A stretch of 64,000 nucleotides of DNA, taken from contig UWYS01000012.1 in assembly GCA_900291925.1 (NCBI GenBank), positions 1-64,000 of the forward strand, given 5' to 3'. This document shows, piece after piece, positions 20,778 to 30,700 of this stretch (position 1 is the first letter of the stretch; the number at the start of each line of letters is the position of its first letter). This stretch comes from Thecaphora thlaspeos (Eukaryota > Basidiomycota > Ustilaginomycetes > Urocystidales > Glomosporiaceae). Made by a program: the position numbers and the translations under genes. The notes beneath the pieces were generated by a model that had not been told where the DNA came from, ran no database searches, and saw only the letters and a program-made list of their open reading frames with translations.

Positions 20778-23700
20778 CTAATCCCTCCTAGCCGAGCCAT
20801 TGACGACCTTCAGGATCCTCTCCTTGGCCTCCAACACTCCCTCTTCGCTACCACGGATCACACAGACTCCCCCACTGTCACGGGGAATCTCGATGGAAGC
20901 GCCGCTTTCGTTCTGGATGTTCATCAGACCCTGTCCGCCCCTGCCGATCACGCGCAGTACCGCAGACTGTGGGATGGTGAGGCGTCCTTCGTGCGAAAAT
21001 TCGCCCGCTTTCTTGATGCTGTTGGCGATCTTGTTGGCCGCCTTGCCGAGCGAGGTGTCGTCCTTGCCCGTCAGCGTCCACGATACCGTATCGTCGGATG
21101 CGAGCGAGAGCGACTCGAGCGTGAACTCGAATTCCGCGTCGTCTTCGTCCGCATCAATACGCGCGGCCGATGCCAACGACGACGAGGCGGCGACGGCACC
21201 GTTGGCGCCCTTGGTGGCCGAGACGTTGCGCGGCGTGTCGACGCTCACGCCAAAGTCGCTCCGCAGCTGGCGGAAGAACTGCGGCGTGGCCAGCTTGGCG
21301 TGGAGCGCGCGCGGGACCTCGACCACCTTAGAGGCGCTCGCAAACGCCTCGCGGATCTCTTCGGCGATCGCCTTGCAGCTCTCGAGGGCGCCCGAGATCT
21401 TGACAATCGTCTGGTCCGTCCCGCCGCTCAGCTCGTCGGCGTTGATGGGCGCGCCCGTCGACGCGTACTCCTTCCATCCGGGGAAGACGAGCCGCACATC
21501 GTGCTTGGCCTGCAGCTCCGACTGGCGCGAGCCGCCGCGCCCGATCAGCATGCGCTGCGCCTGCGGCGCCACAATCACGCCGTACACGACGCGGTCCGCC
21601 AGCACCTTGGCCGCCTTCTCCAGCTCGGCCTTGATCTTGGCCGCCAGCGGCGCCGGTCCGCGGATGGTGACGGCGTCGGCCGCCTTGTCGCCGCGGCGCG
21701 GGAACAGCACGTACTGGGCCGACGCCTTAGCGTCCTCGGGCCCGCCGGCGCGGATGATGAGGTCGCGGATCGCCGAGCGCTGCGGGCCGATCAGCAGGCC
21801 GTGGTGCTCGGGCGCGATCGAGAGCGTGTAGGTCTCCTCAGCATCGACCTCGCTGGCAATCTTTTGGATGGCCGCCTTGGCCTCGGCGACGGCCTTCTTG
21901 GTGCCGCGGACGCGCACCGTCGTCGTCCCGTTGGTGTTGTCGTCGCGGTCGACGTCGACCTGCGCGTCCGTGGCATCGCGGATCTGGTTGATTGTCGCGC
22001 CGCCCTTGCCCATGATCCGCGCGATCGACTTTTTGCTGACGACGAGCGTGGCGACGTTGTTGTGCTCCCTCTCGTAGTCGAGCAGCTCGAGCAGCTCGGC
22101 CTTGGCACCCTCGACACCCTTCTTGCCGCCCTTGATGACGACCTCGTCCGACTTTTGCTCGGGTCGCGCGGGCTTCGATGCCTCGCCGCCGTTGTCGGGC
22201 GTAGAGGTGCCGGTCGACGACGACTGCTGGGCGCTGGGGAAGTTGATCCTGATGCCGTACGTGTCCTGGAGGCGGGTGACGTACTTGCCGCCCTGGCCTA
22301 TGATGCTGCCGTGCATCTCGGCGGGAACCTTGACCGTGATGCTCGTCTCGTCGGCCAGCTTGTCGGCCTGCGAGAGCAGGCGCCGCTTGGCCTCCTCGAC
22401 GTTCTCCTTGCGGCCCGTCAGCACCACCTTGGTGGTCGAGCCCTTGCGCGTCTTCCTCTTGCCGTCGGCGTCGGCCGTCTGGGAGCTCGGCTCTCCAAAG
22501 TCGATCTTGATACCGAGCTCCTCGCGCAGCTTGGTGACGGCGGCGCCGCCGCGGCCGACGAGGTGCGGAACGTGCGACGAGTCGATCGTCAGCTCGGCGA
22601 CGTGGCCGTTGACGATGCTGTCCTGCTCAGCATCCTCGGCGATGCGTTTGAGCTCCTTGACGACGCGCGCCACCTCGGAGCTGGGTCCACGGACGACAAT
22701 CGAGTCATCCGACAGCGAGCCTGCGGCCGCCGCCTTGTCGCCGCTCTTGCCCGAGCCGAGCTTGACCGCGACGGCGCGGTCCTCGCCGATAACGGCGTTG
22801 AGCGTGGTCCCGTTGGGGCCGAGGATGGAGCGGTGGAACTTGGCGGGAACGTTCAACGTCTCAGTCCTTAGGTCGGCCGCGACGATCTGGGCCTTGATGA
22901 TGTCGTCCTTGACGCCGTCCAGGATCTCCCTGGCCTTGGCGTCGCGCGCCTTCTTGTCGGCGGGCAGGCCCGAGACGGCCGAGGCACCGCCGAGGACGAG
23001 CAGGACGTCGGAGCGCGATTCGCCGTCGACGAGCGCAGCCGAGCCCGGCGGGAAGATGACATCGACGCCCCGCGCCTCATACTGCTTGAGGCCCAGGCTC
23101 TTCTTACCGATGATGAGACGGTGAAGCAGCGGGTCGACCTCGATCTCCTGGACGAACGAAGGCGGGACACGCTTGACGAGCTCCTGAATCGTCTCGCGGG
23201 CTTGACCCATCTCGGCAGCGTCTGGTCCGACGATCTCAATCTGGACGGTGCCCGACGACTCGACGATGGCGGCGCGCGGCAGGTAGACCTGAGCGCCCTG
23301 GGAACACGGGATCTTGCCGCCGAGGTTGAGCCAGCGGAGGACGTTCTTGGCGTGGGTGAGGTCGTTTCCGGCAGCGCCGCGGTGGACGGCAACGAGGTCG
23401 ACCACCTCGACGCAGATCGCATTGGCCTTTTCCATGGCAGCCGTCAGGGCCAGGGGCAGCTGGCTCTGGGGTCCGCGGATGGTGACGCTGTCCGAAGGAT
23501 CGTCGATGCTGGCCAACTCTATGCTGCACTGGGTCGAGGCGAGGATCTCGTTGGCGGCATCGCCGACAAGGAAGCGGTGCTGGCGCTTGGGGATGCTAAT
23601 GGCCAGGGTGCGGAATGAGTTCTTCATCTCGTCTACCTGGCGCTCGATGGCGGCGACAACCTTAGCGACTAGTTCGCGGTCTCCCGAGACGATGACAGCG

Positions 23701-24815
23701 AGGTCGCGCTCGCGCTTGGGCTGTTGTTGCTGCTCGGCGCTGCCATTGCTGTTGGACGCAGCGACATCGTGGTCGCTCTCCCTAGCGGGGAGGAAGGCGG
23801 CGCGGGGCGGGACGCAGACGTTGACGTCGCCCTCGCCAACCTCAGCCTCGAGCCTGGCGGCGTTGGCGCCCTTTGCGCCCGAGATAAAGGGGTAGAAGAT
23901 GTGGTCGATGTGGGTGAGGCGCTGGGTGGTGCGCGATGTGCGTTCCGAGACGATGGCCTGGATCATCTGCTGTGCCTGCTTGACGTTGATCTCGTCGCCC
24001 TCGATGGTGACGGGGATCTGCTCTTCGTCGTCGTAATCGACTTCACCGGCGGTGGGGCCAGCGGCGGCGGCATCGGCGGCGGGGTCGCGCGGGGGGATGT
24101 TCACCTTGACGCCGGTCTGGTCGGTTATGGCCTTGAGGTTCTTGCCCTTTGCACCGATGACGAAAGCGCGGAGGGAGGCGGGGATCATGAGCTGGACGGA
24201 GACGTGCTTTGCGAGGAGGATGGTGAGTTCCTTTTTGGCCTGCTTGATGCTGGCCTCATCGGCGGCGCGGAGGACAAAGGTGGTGGCGCCCGAGTTGCGG
24301 GTGGTGCTAGCCTCGATCTTGACGCCCTTGTGCTTGTTCTGGACGCGGGACATGGCGGGGCCGAGCTTGGAAGCGGTCTCGTGGCCGATGACGAGGGAGA
24401 AGGACTGCTGCTGGACGGAGCGCTGGATGACGGGTGCGGATGCGTTCCAGGTAGAGGCAGAACCAGCGTTGGAGGACGATGCGGCGGCGGCGGCGGCCGG
24501 GTCGAGCTTCTTGCCCCACTGACCCTTTGGCTGGGCGGGGGTCGATCCGAGCGAGGGGAAGGCAGACTCGGAGGAGAAGTCGGGCTGAGGCGTCTTGCTA
24601 CCGGAGAGGTTAGCCTTGGCGTTGGCGTTGGCGGTGGTGAGGTTGCCGTGATGGGCGGCGGCGACGGGAGCAGACGGGAAAGGGTCCAGGGTGAGCGAGG
24701 GGAAGGGATCGGCCATGTAAGTGACCTGTTCGGCGGCGGTGGCGGAGGCAGGGTTGGCGGCCTCCGGGGCGAGACCGGCGTGGTGCTGCTTGAAGAAATC
24801 GGCTGCGGAGACCAT
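20778..24815 (-). CDS. SCP160: Scp160/vigilin multi-KH RNA-binding protein
   Basis: 1345 residues, one exon. The ATG at 24813-24815 is chosen over the upstream in-frame start at 24959 because MVSAADFFKQHH precedes the conserved region and the upstream part is Pro/Ser filler. Conserved ESAFPSLG and QWGKKLDP lie at about 90-120. At least eleven KH repeats follow, shown by the GxxG loops VIGAKGKNLKAI, LVGRGGAAVTKL, IIGQGGKYVTRL, IMGKGGATINQI, LIGRGGSRQSEL and VIGRGGQGLMNI. Others are degenerate (LVGDAANEI, LIGPQRSAI, IIGKKSLGL), as in yeast Scp160. It is a cytoplasmic protein on ER-bound polysomes that binds mRNA and supports translation and chromosome-number control. Length fits vigilin (1222 aa in yeast, about 1270 in animals). 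Large open frames on the opposite strand are shadows. Confidence 0.96.
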   Translation of the reverse strand: MVSAADFFKQHHAGLAPEAANPASATAAEQVTYMADPFPSLTLDPFPSAPVAAAHHGNLTTANANAKANLSGSKTPQPDFSSESAFPSLGSTPAQPKGQWGKKLDPAAAAAASSSNAGSASTWNASAPVIQRSVQQQSFSLVIGHETASKLGPAMSRVQNKHKGVKIEASTTRNSGATTFVLRAADEASIKQAKKELTILLAKHVSVQLMIPASLRAFVIGAKGKNLKAITDQTGVKVNIPPRDPAADAAAAGPTAGEVDYDDEEQIPVTIEGDEINVKQAQQMIQAIVSERTSRTTQRLTHIDHIFYPFISGAKGANAARLEAEVGEGDVNVCVPPRAAFLPARESDHDVAASNSNGSAEQQQQPKRERDLAVIVSGDRELVAKVVAAIERQVDEMKNSFRTLAISIPKRQHRFLVGDAANEILASTQCSIELASIDDPSDSVTIRGPQSQLPLALTAAMEKANAICVEVVDLVAVHRGAAGNDLTHAKNVLRWLNLGGKIPCSQGAQVYLPRAAIVESSGTVQIEIVGPDAAEMGQARETIQELVKRVPPSFVQEIEVDPLLHRLIIGKKSLGLKQYEARGVDVIFPPGSAALVDGESRSDVLLVLGGASAVSGLPADKKARDAKAREILDGVKDDIIKAQIVAADLRTETLNVPAKFHRSILGPNGTTLNAVIGEDRAVAVKLGSGKSGDKAAAAGSLSDDSIVVRGPSSEVARVVKELKRIAEDAEQDSIVNGHVAELTIDSSHVPHLVGRGGAAVTKLREELGIKIDFGEPSSQTADADGKRKTRKGSTTKVVLTGRKENVEEAKRRLLSQADKLADETSITVKVPAEMHGSIIGQGGKYVTRLQDTYGIRINFPSAQQSSSTGTSTPDNGGEASKPARPEQKSDEVVIKGGKKGVEGAKAELLELLDYEREHNNVATLVVSKKSIARIMGKGGATINQIRDATDAQVDVDRDDNTNGTTTVRVRGTKKAVAEAKAAIQKIASEVDAEETYTLSIAPEHHGLLIGPQRSAIRDLIIRAGGPEDAKASAQYVLFPRRGDKAADAVTIRGPAPLAAKIKAELEKAAKVLADRVVYGVIVAPQAQRMLIGRGGSRQSELQAKHDVRLVFPGWKEYASTGAPINADELSGGTDQTIVKISGALESCKAIAEEIREAFASASKVVEVPRALHAKLATPQFFRQLRSDFGVSVDTPRNVSATKGANGAVAASSSLASAARIDADEDDAEFEFTLESLSLASDDTVSWTLTGKDDTSLGKAANKIANSIKKAGEFSHEGRLTIPQSAVLRVIGRGGQGLMNIQNESGASIEIPRDSGGVCVIRGSEEGVLEAKERILKVVNGSARRD

Positions 24816-25843
24816 GGTGACGACGTAAGAACCGGGGGTGGGCGAGGGCGGCGAAGAGGGAGGGGTGTGTGTATGTGGTGGAAGACTAGGGTTGTCGTTG
24901 GTCGAAGGAGAAGAGGAAGAAGGGGGGGGAGGGAAGGAGGGAGAATGAAGGAGAAGCACGCAAGCAGCGCACGCGGGGGGGGGGTGGGGTGGGGGGTGGC
25001 GGGCCCGAAGAAGGCAGGGCGAAGGCAGAGCGCTCTTTCTCTTTCGCAGAGCGGCGGGCCGGGGCCAGCGTGCAAAGCCGGGGCCACGCTGTGGTCGTCG
25101 GTGAGCGAGCAGGGCCCAGGCTCGCTCGCTCTTCGGTGGGGCAGCGTGAGGGCGCGGCGTGGGCGCGGTGTGGGCGCTGCTCGAGCGGGCGCCTTGTTGG
25201 AATTTCCTTTTCTCTTGCAGCTCGCCGCTCAGCGCAGCAGGGGCAACAGGCAGGCAAGGCTAACGGCGAGCCAGAGACACACACATATGTACTGTATGTA
25301 CACCTCCCCGCCCAAACAGGCCAACACCCACCGCCACGCCACGCGACGCGACGCGAACAGGCTTGTTCGACCCGGCATCTCCCTGCCCTGCCCAAGCGCA
25401 GAGCGACATCCACCTCGCTCGCCATGAGGCTATGACAGAGCAGATCCGCACCAGCACAGATCATGCTATGTCACAACCCTCCGAGGAGACCTGCTGGTGC
25501 CGCTCGACTCGTTTTCGAGGAGAGAGACAGAGAGAGAGAGAGAGAGAGCACGCGAAAGCCGCGGGAGACGTAACACTAGGAGCTTGACTCCCGGCGACGC
25601 CATGTGTGCCTACCTCCCACCGACGCTGAGCCCGCTGATGCGTCGCAGGAGACATCAAGCCAGGGCCACAGCACGCGTGTTCTCGCGATCCCGACTCTAT
25701 TGCGATTCATGTTGTTGATGATGATGGCGATGGTTTTGCGCGCCTCTGCTTCCACTCAGAGCACGAGCGACTGGTGCCACGCTTCCTCTCCCTTCCCTTC
25801 CCTTTCCCTCTCTTTTACCCTCCTCCCTTGTCCGCTCGCTTGT
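24816..25843. other. Intergenic, Scp160 promoter and 3' of cysteine synthase
   Basis: Contains GT/G-rich runs at about 24970-25000 and a (GA)n microsatellite at 25517-25547. No gene supported. Confidence 0.5.
25517..25547. repeat. (GA)n microsatellite
   Basis: An imperfect AGAGAG tract of about 31 bp between the cysteine synthase and Scp160 genes. Confidence 0.85.
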
Positions 25844-27114
25844 TCAGGGCAGGACGATGTACTTCTGCAGCTTCTCGGGGATCGCATCGGCCAGACCCTT
25901 GCTCTCGAGCCACTTCCTGCTAAACAGCCTTGCCTGGTACCGATACGCTCCGTCGCACAGGATCGTAATGACCTTCTTGCCTTTACCCAGGCGCTCCGCC
26001 ATCATCTTGGCCGCGACGACGTTGAGCGCCGAGCTCGCGCCAATGTAGATGCCCTCCTCGTCGAGCAAGCGGTAGACCATCTTGATGCTCTCGGCGTCCG
26101 GGACGTGCACCGAGTCGTCCAGCACGCTCACCTCTTGCTTGAGGTTATCCGTCACGCGCCCTTGACCGATCCCCTCGGTGATCGAGCCTCCCTGGCGATC
26201 CATGAGCTTGCCCTTTGTCTGGATGTACGAGTGTAGAACGGAGCCAGGCGGATCGGCCAGCCAGCACTGGACGCGCCCTTGCGACCGCTCCTTGAGGTAG
26301 TGCGTGATGCCCGCCAGCGTACCGCCCGTGCCCGTCGCGCACACGAAGCCGTCCAGCTCGCCGCCGTTGGTCTGGTCCCAGATCTCGGGCCCCGTCGTCT
26401 CGATGTGCGCCCGCCGGTTGGCCGTGTTGTCAAACTGGTTCGTCCACACGGCGTTGTCGAGCGACTTGGCGTGCCGCTTGGCCCGGTGGTTGTAGTTTTC
26501 CGGGTTGTCGAAGGCCACGGCTGCGTCGTCGAGGACAGAGCAAGACCAGGGTCAGTCGATCCATGCGATGAGCCGTATATCGTCCAGCCCGCGGCGCGCC
26601 GCCAGCACTACTCACCAGGGACGGGGTACACCTCAGCGCCGAGCATCCTGAGCAGGTCGATTTTCTCCTGGCTCTGGGTGTTGGGCATGTAGATGACGCA
26701 CTTGTATCCTTTAGCCCTGCACACGTGGGCGAGACCGATGCCGGTATTTCCCGCCGTTCCCTCGACCACGGTTCCTCCGGGCTTGATGAGGCCCTTTTCC
26801 TCTGCGTCCTTGACGACAAAGAGGGCGGCGCGGTCCTTTACGCTGCCGCCCGGGTTCATGAACTCGGCCTTGCCGTAGATTTCGGCGCCCGTCTCGTTGC
26901 ACAGTGTGTTGATGCGGAGCAGCGGCGTGTTGCCAATCGCGCCGACGAAGCCGTTGACGGGTTCCATGTGCGCTGCTGCGATGGGGGGAAACGTCGACTG
27001 CTGGCGCGCAGACAGGAAGCGAGGGGCGACCCGCGATGGGGCGCTGGCGCCGCCGCTGCCACGGAAGAGGCCGCCCAGCTGGCGTGAGAGTAGGGTGCGG
27101 GTCGATAAGGCCAT
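25844..27114 (-). CDS. Cysteine synthase, mitochondrial type
   Basis: Two exons, 26616-27114 and 25844-26520, with a 95 bp GTGAG...CAG intron; 391 residues. The ATG at 27112-27114 starts a presequence ([20 protein letters not shown], Arg/Ser-rich). Catalytic features of fold-type II PLP enzymes are present: [10 protein letters not shown] with the PLP lysine, [12 protein letters not shown] (phosphate/substrate loop), [10 protein letters not shown], and [12 protein letters not shown]. It converts O-acetylserine (or O-acetylhomoserine/phosphoserine in relatives) and sulfide to cysteine. [14 protein letters not shown] and the C-terminal [20 protein letters not shown] fit the fungal CysB/Mcy1-like branch better than cystathionine beta-synthase, and no heme or CBS regulatory domains follow. 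Substrate preference within the family is uncertain. Confidence 0.9.
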
Positions 27115-27707
27115 CTTTGCCCGTTGCGAGGCGAGGGTCGTGGTGGGCGCTGGTGAACGGTGGTGGTGATGGTGGAAATGGTAATCGCTTGGAGAGGTCT
27201 GACGTCTAGCCTCTGGTTTGGTCGCCGTTCGGCCCAGAAGCGGGACGCGGGCTGCTGTTTCCTTCTGACTCGAGAAGCGCCGGCCGGCCGGCCCAGAGGA
27301 GGGGCCCATCGCTGGCGCTGGCCTGTTACATCCGATGTCGCCATTCTCGCAGCTGCCGCGCCCGAGCGGCCGTCTGTCGACCCTCCTCCGGCAAAATCCC
27401 GCCGCCCTCCTCCACCTCCACCTCCTCCCCCCCCCTAGTCGGTCCATATCGGGGACGCGAGATCGGGGGGGGGGGGGGGGGGGGGGGGGCGACACTGCCA
27501 AACACACCCACCCTTGCGTCGGCGTCGACACACGACAGACGATTAGTCGAATCTTAAAACACTCGCTTAGAAGTGGATACACTACAAGCCTCGCTCGCTC
27601 CCGCAGGGAACAGGGCAAGGAGGGGGATTTGGGTCGAGGGGAATGAGGGAATGAGGGAGAACTAGGGGAACACCGGTACGGCCCGCCTCGAGACTGCTGA
27701 TCACTCC
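27115..27707. other. Intergenic, cysteine synthase promoter
   Basis: Includes a C-run (about 27426-27435) and an uninterrupted run of 25 G (27465-27489), plus short palindromic CCGGCCGG DNA near 27280. No gene. Confidence 0.55.
27465..27489. repeat. G25 homopolymer
   Basis: An unbroken run of 25 G in the region upstream of cysteine synthase. It could form G-quadruplex DNA on this strand. Exact length is assembly-dependent. Confidence 0.9.
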
Positions 27708-30700
27708 TCAATCCGCCGTGGAGCTTGCCGCCGCTGCCGCTCCCGAAGCGCTCTTGGCAAACTTGGCCCTCAGCTCGGCCAGCCTATCGTCGGTCGTAGA
27801 CGACCTCATCTGGCTGCTCTTGGGCGACGTCGTGCTGATCCCGCTGCTCGAAGTAGGACTCAGCGGAACGCCGCCAGCGCCTGTTGTGCGTGCCAACGTC
27901 GAGGGACTGGCGGGGATGTTGTCCTTCGTCAGGCTCACGCGCAGAGATGAGCGGGCGCTGGCCGAGGCGGAGAAGGTGGACGATTCTGGGCCTGAACAGA
28001 GAGCGAGGGAGAGACGGCGGGCAAAGCGTCAGTGGCTTGAAGAGAGAGGGACAACTTCACGGCACGGCAGACTCACGATCGCGTTCGGACAGCTGAGGGG
28101 AGGGCGCGGCGCTAGAGGCCTCCAGGTCGTCCGCAGCGTGGTTCGCCAGCGCTCGCTTGACGTATCTGACGTGGGCCGACGTTGGTGCAAAGAGATGAGA
28201 GAAAGGAGAGAGAGAAAGCGGAAAGTAGTCAGTCGGGCCTGTCCCATCTCACGGCTCGAGGTTCTGCCTACCGTCGCGCCATAATCACCGCTGAAAGATC
28301 GGCCCGGTGTTCTGCAACGCCCGCTGGATGCTCGGCTCCTTGTGCGGGTACTTTTTCTGAAACTCGTATAGCTGTCGGATGGCGATCCGTGACTGCTCCT
28401 TGTGCGAGATGCGCTCGAAGATGGCGCGCAGCTCGACCGTTGCCGGATCCTCGACGTCGGCCGAGGCGACTCTCGACGAGGAGGTGCCGTTGCCGCTGGG
28501 CGTTGCAGCGGAGGCGCCGACGTTGGCGTGCGTCGCGCCATTGCTGTCGACCGATGCTCGCGCTCGCGGCGCGCGATCGACGGGCCGGTCCTGGTCGGTC
28601 GCTTCGGCAGAAATTGCGCTGTCGTAGGGCGGCGGCGAGTCCTGCTGGAGCCCGCCACGCTCGCCCCCGCCGCCGCCCTGCTGCTGGTTGTTGACCAGAC
28701 GCATCAAGTAGCTGTAGACGTGACTTGACTCGGGCTGCTCGAGCAGCTCGAGCATCGAGAGCGACTCCTCGCCAAACGTCGCCGTGATGTGCGTGAGGAT
28801 GACCTTCATCGTCTTGAGCGGCATGTCGCCCATGGGGACCCCGTCGGCCGCGCGCCGCTTCCACTCGCCCGGCGTGATGACCTTCATAAAGTCCTCGATG
28901 TCGAGGATCAGCTGGGCCGGGTCGATTTGCTGCTCCATCAGGCACGACGGTAGCCGCTTCGCGATCTTCCAGACGCACTTCATCGTCAGCTCGGCGAACT
29001 TGACACGCGTCTGGAGCACAGCGCCCGAGAGCTCGCGCATGTCCTCGGTCGCCTCGGTCAGCATCGAGAGACAGGCGCCGTACAGCGCGTTGAGATCGCA
29101 TGCCGAAAAGCACTTAAGCACGACGTTGTTGAGGTACTTGGCCAGCGTCTGGGCGCGCTCGTCGCCAGGTGGCTTGGCGCTTTCCTCGATCAGCTGCTGC
29201 AGCAGCTCGGTCAGCAGCGGGACCAGCGTCTGCTTGCTTAGGTACGAGCCCAACGGCCGGCCCTCGTCCCACGTCAGCTCCTTGTCAAAAATGCTGAGCA
29301 GGTCAAAGAGGATGTGCTTGATCAGCCGCTCGTTGGCCGCATCGCTGCTGGCCATCGAAAAGGCGCGGTGGGCCTGCTTGGCCAGCACGATGCCCAACTG
29401 ATCCGCGTGGCCGACGAGCGACGGCGCGCCCTGCTCGAGGTACTGGTGGACGTCCTTGAGCGCAGCGACGCTCCGCTCGGCGTCGCTGCTAAGCACCTCG
29501 TTGATCGTCTGCTCGACGACTGAGCTGCTCGGAGAGTGGCTCCCGTCATCCTCCTCCTCCTTCTCCTCTTGGCCTTCTTGTTCGTCCGCCAGCTCGTCTT
29601 GCTCGCCGTGGTCGTCGTTGTACCCTTGCTCGGTCCCTGTCACCGATCTGGCCAGCCGGCTGCCACTGTGGGGCTGGTAGGGTGGCAGGCTCTGCGACGA
29701 AGACCTCGAGCTGCCAAATTCCTGGTTCGCCGTCGAGGGCGAAGATGGCGGCGAGCTTCGATGGTCCGCTGCTGCTGCTGCTGCTGCGCCGCCGACCGAT
29801 GCGCGAGGAGCGGGACGCGGGATTCCGAAGGCCGACTCCCTCCTGCCGGCACCACCACCGGGCGCTGGGAGGCGCGAGCGGGCCGAGGCCGTCGGCGGCG
29901 GCAGACCCGAGCCAATAGTCGAACCTGGCCGCGCGAGGCCAGCGCTGGGTCCAGCTCGGATGGACGATGGAGCGCGCGCCGGCGAAGACGTCGAAGGAGG
30001 TCCAGTCTCATCCGTTGCCGCCGTCGTCGCCCTGCCGATCTTGCCAATGGGTGCCCGGGCGATCCCTTTCGGCTTGGGCGCCGGCGCCGTCGTGCGCTTG
30101 AGTCGCTCCTCGAGCAGCGACATCTCCTTGCCTGGCAGCGACCCGATCATCTTCCAGACGTCATCGCCGACCAGCTTGTATGCCTCGCCAAGCGCGACCA
30201 GCGCGGCGGTCCGGACGTTAGCGTCGCGGTCGCTGATCTGTTTGGCGATAACCGGGAGCGCCTTGGCAGGCGAGCAGACCTGGAGCCCATTCTTGGCGAT
30301 GAGGTGGCCCAGCTCGCTAAGGCACTCGGTACGAACGCGAGCGTTCTTCGACGGCAGACCGTTGTCCATGTAGTGCGTGAAGAGCTTGCTCGGCGGGAAG
30401 ATGAACGTGAGCTTGCGAAAGATCTCGCGGATCCGGTCGCGGAAGGTGACCTTAGGGTCGCCAAATTTGGCCAGCAGGCAGGGGAGTAGGCTGTTGGCCT
30501 CGTAGTCACTCATGTGGAACTGCTGGCCGCTCAGCATCTCGACAAGCTGCTCGACGATGTCGAGGCACTTGAGCGACATGGTGGTGTTGTGGTCGGTGAG
30601 GCGAAGGGCGACGTACTTGAAGACGAGGTCCGAGTTGGCGACGATCCGGCCGTACGTGTCCTCCTGCGAGAGGCCGTACTCTTCTTCGGCGAAGCTCGGG

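Noticed and set aside
20655..22871. 738 aa plus-strand ORF (and 23724-25427, 567 aa)
   Set aside because: Lies antisense to Scp160; composition (Arg/Leu/Asp/Val-rich) follows codon-position GC of the KH repeats, no domain.
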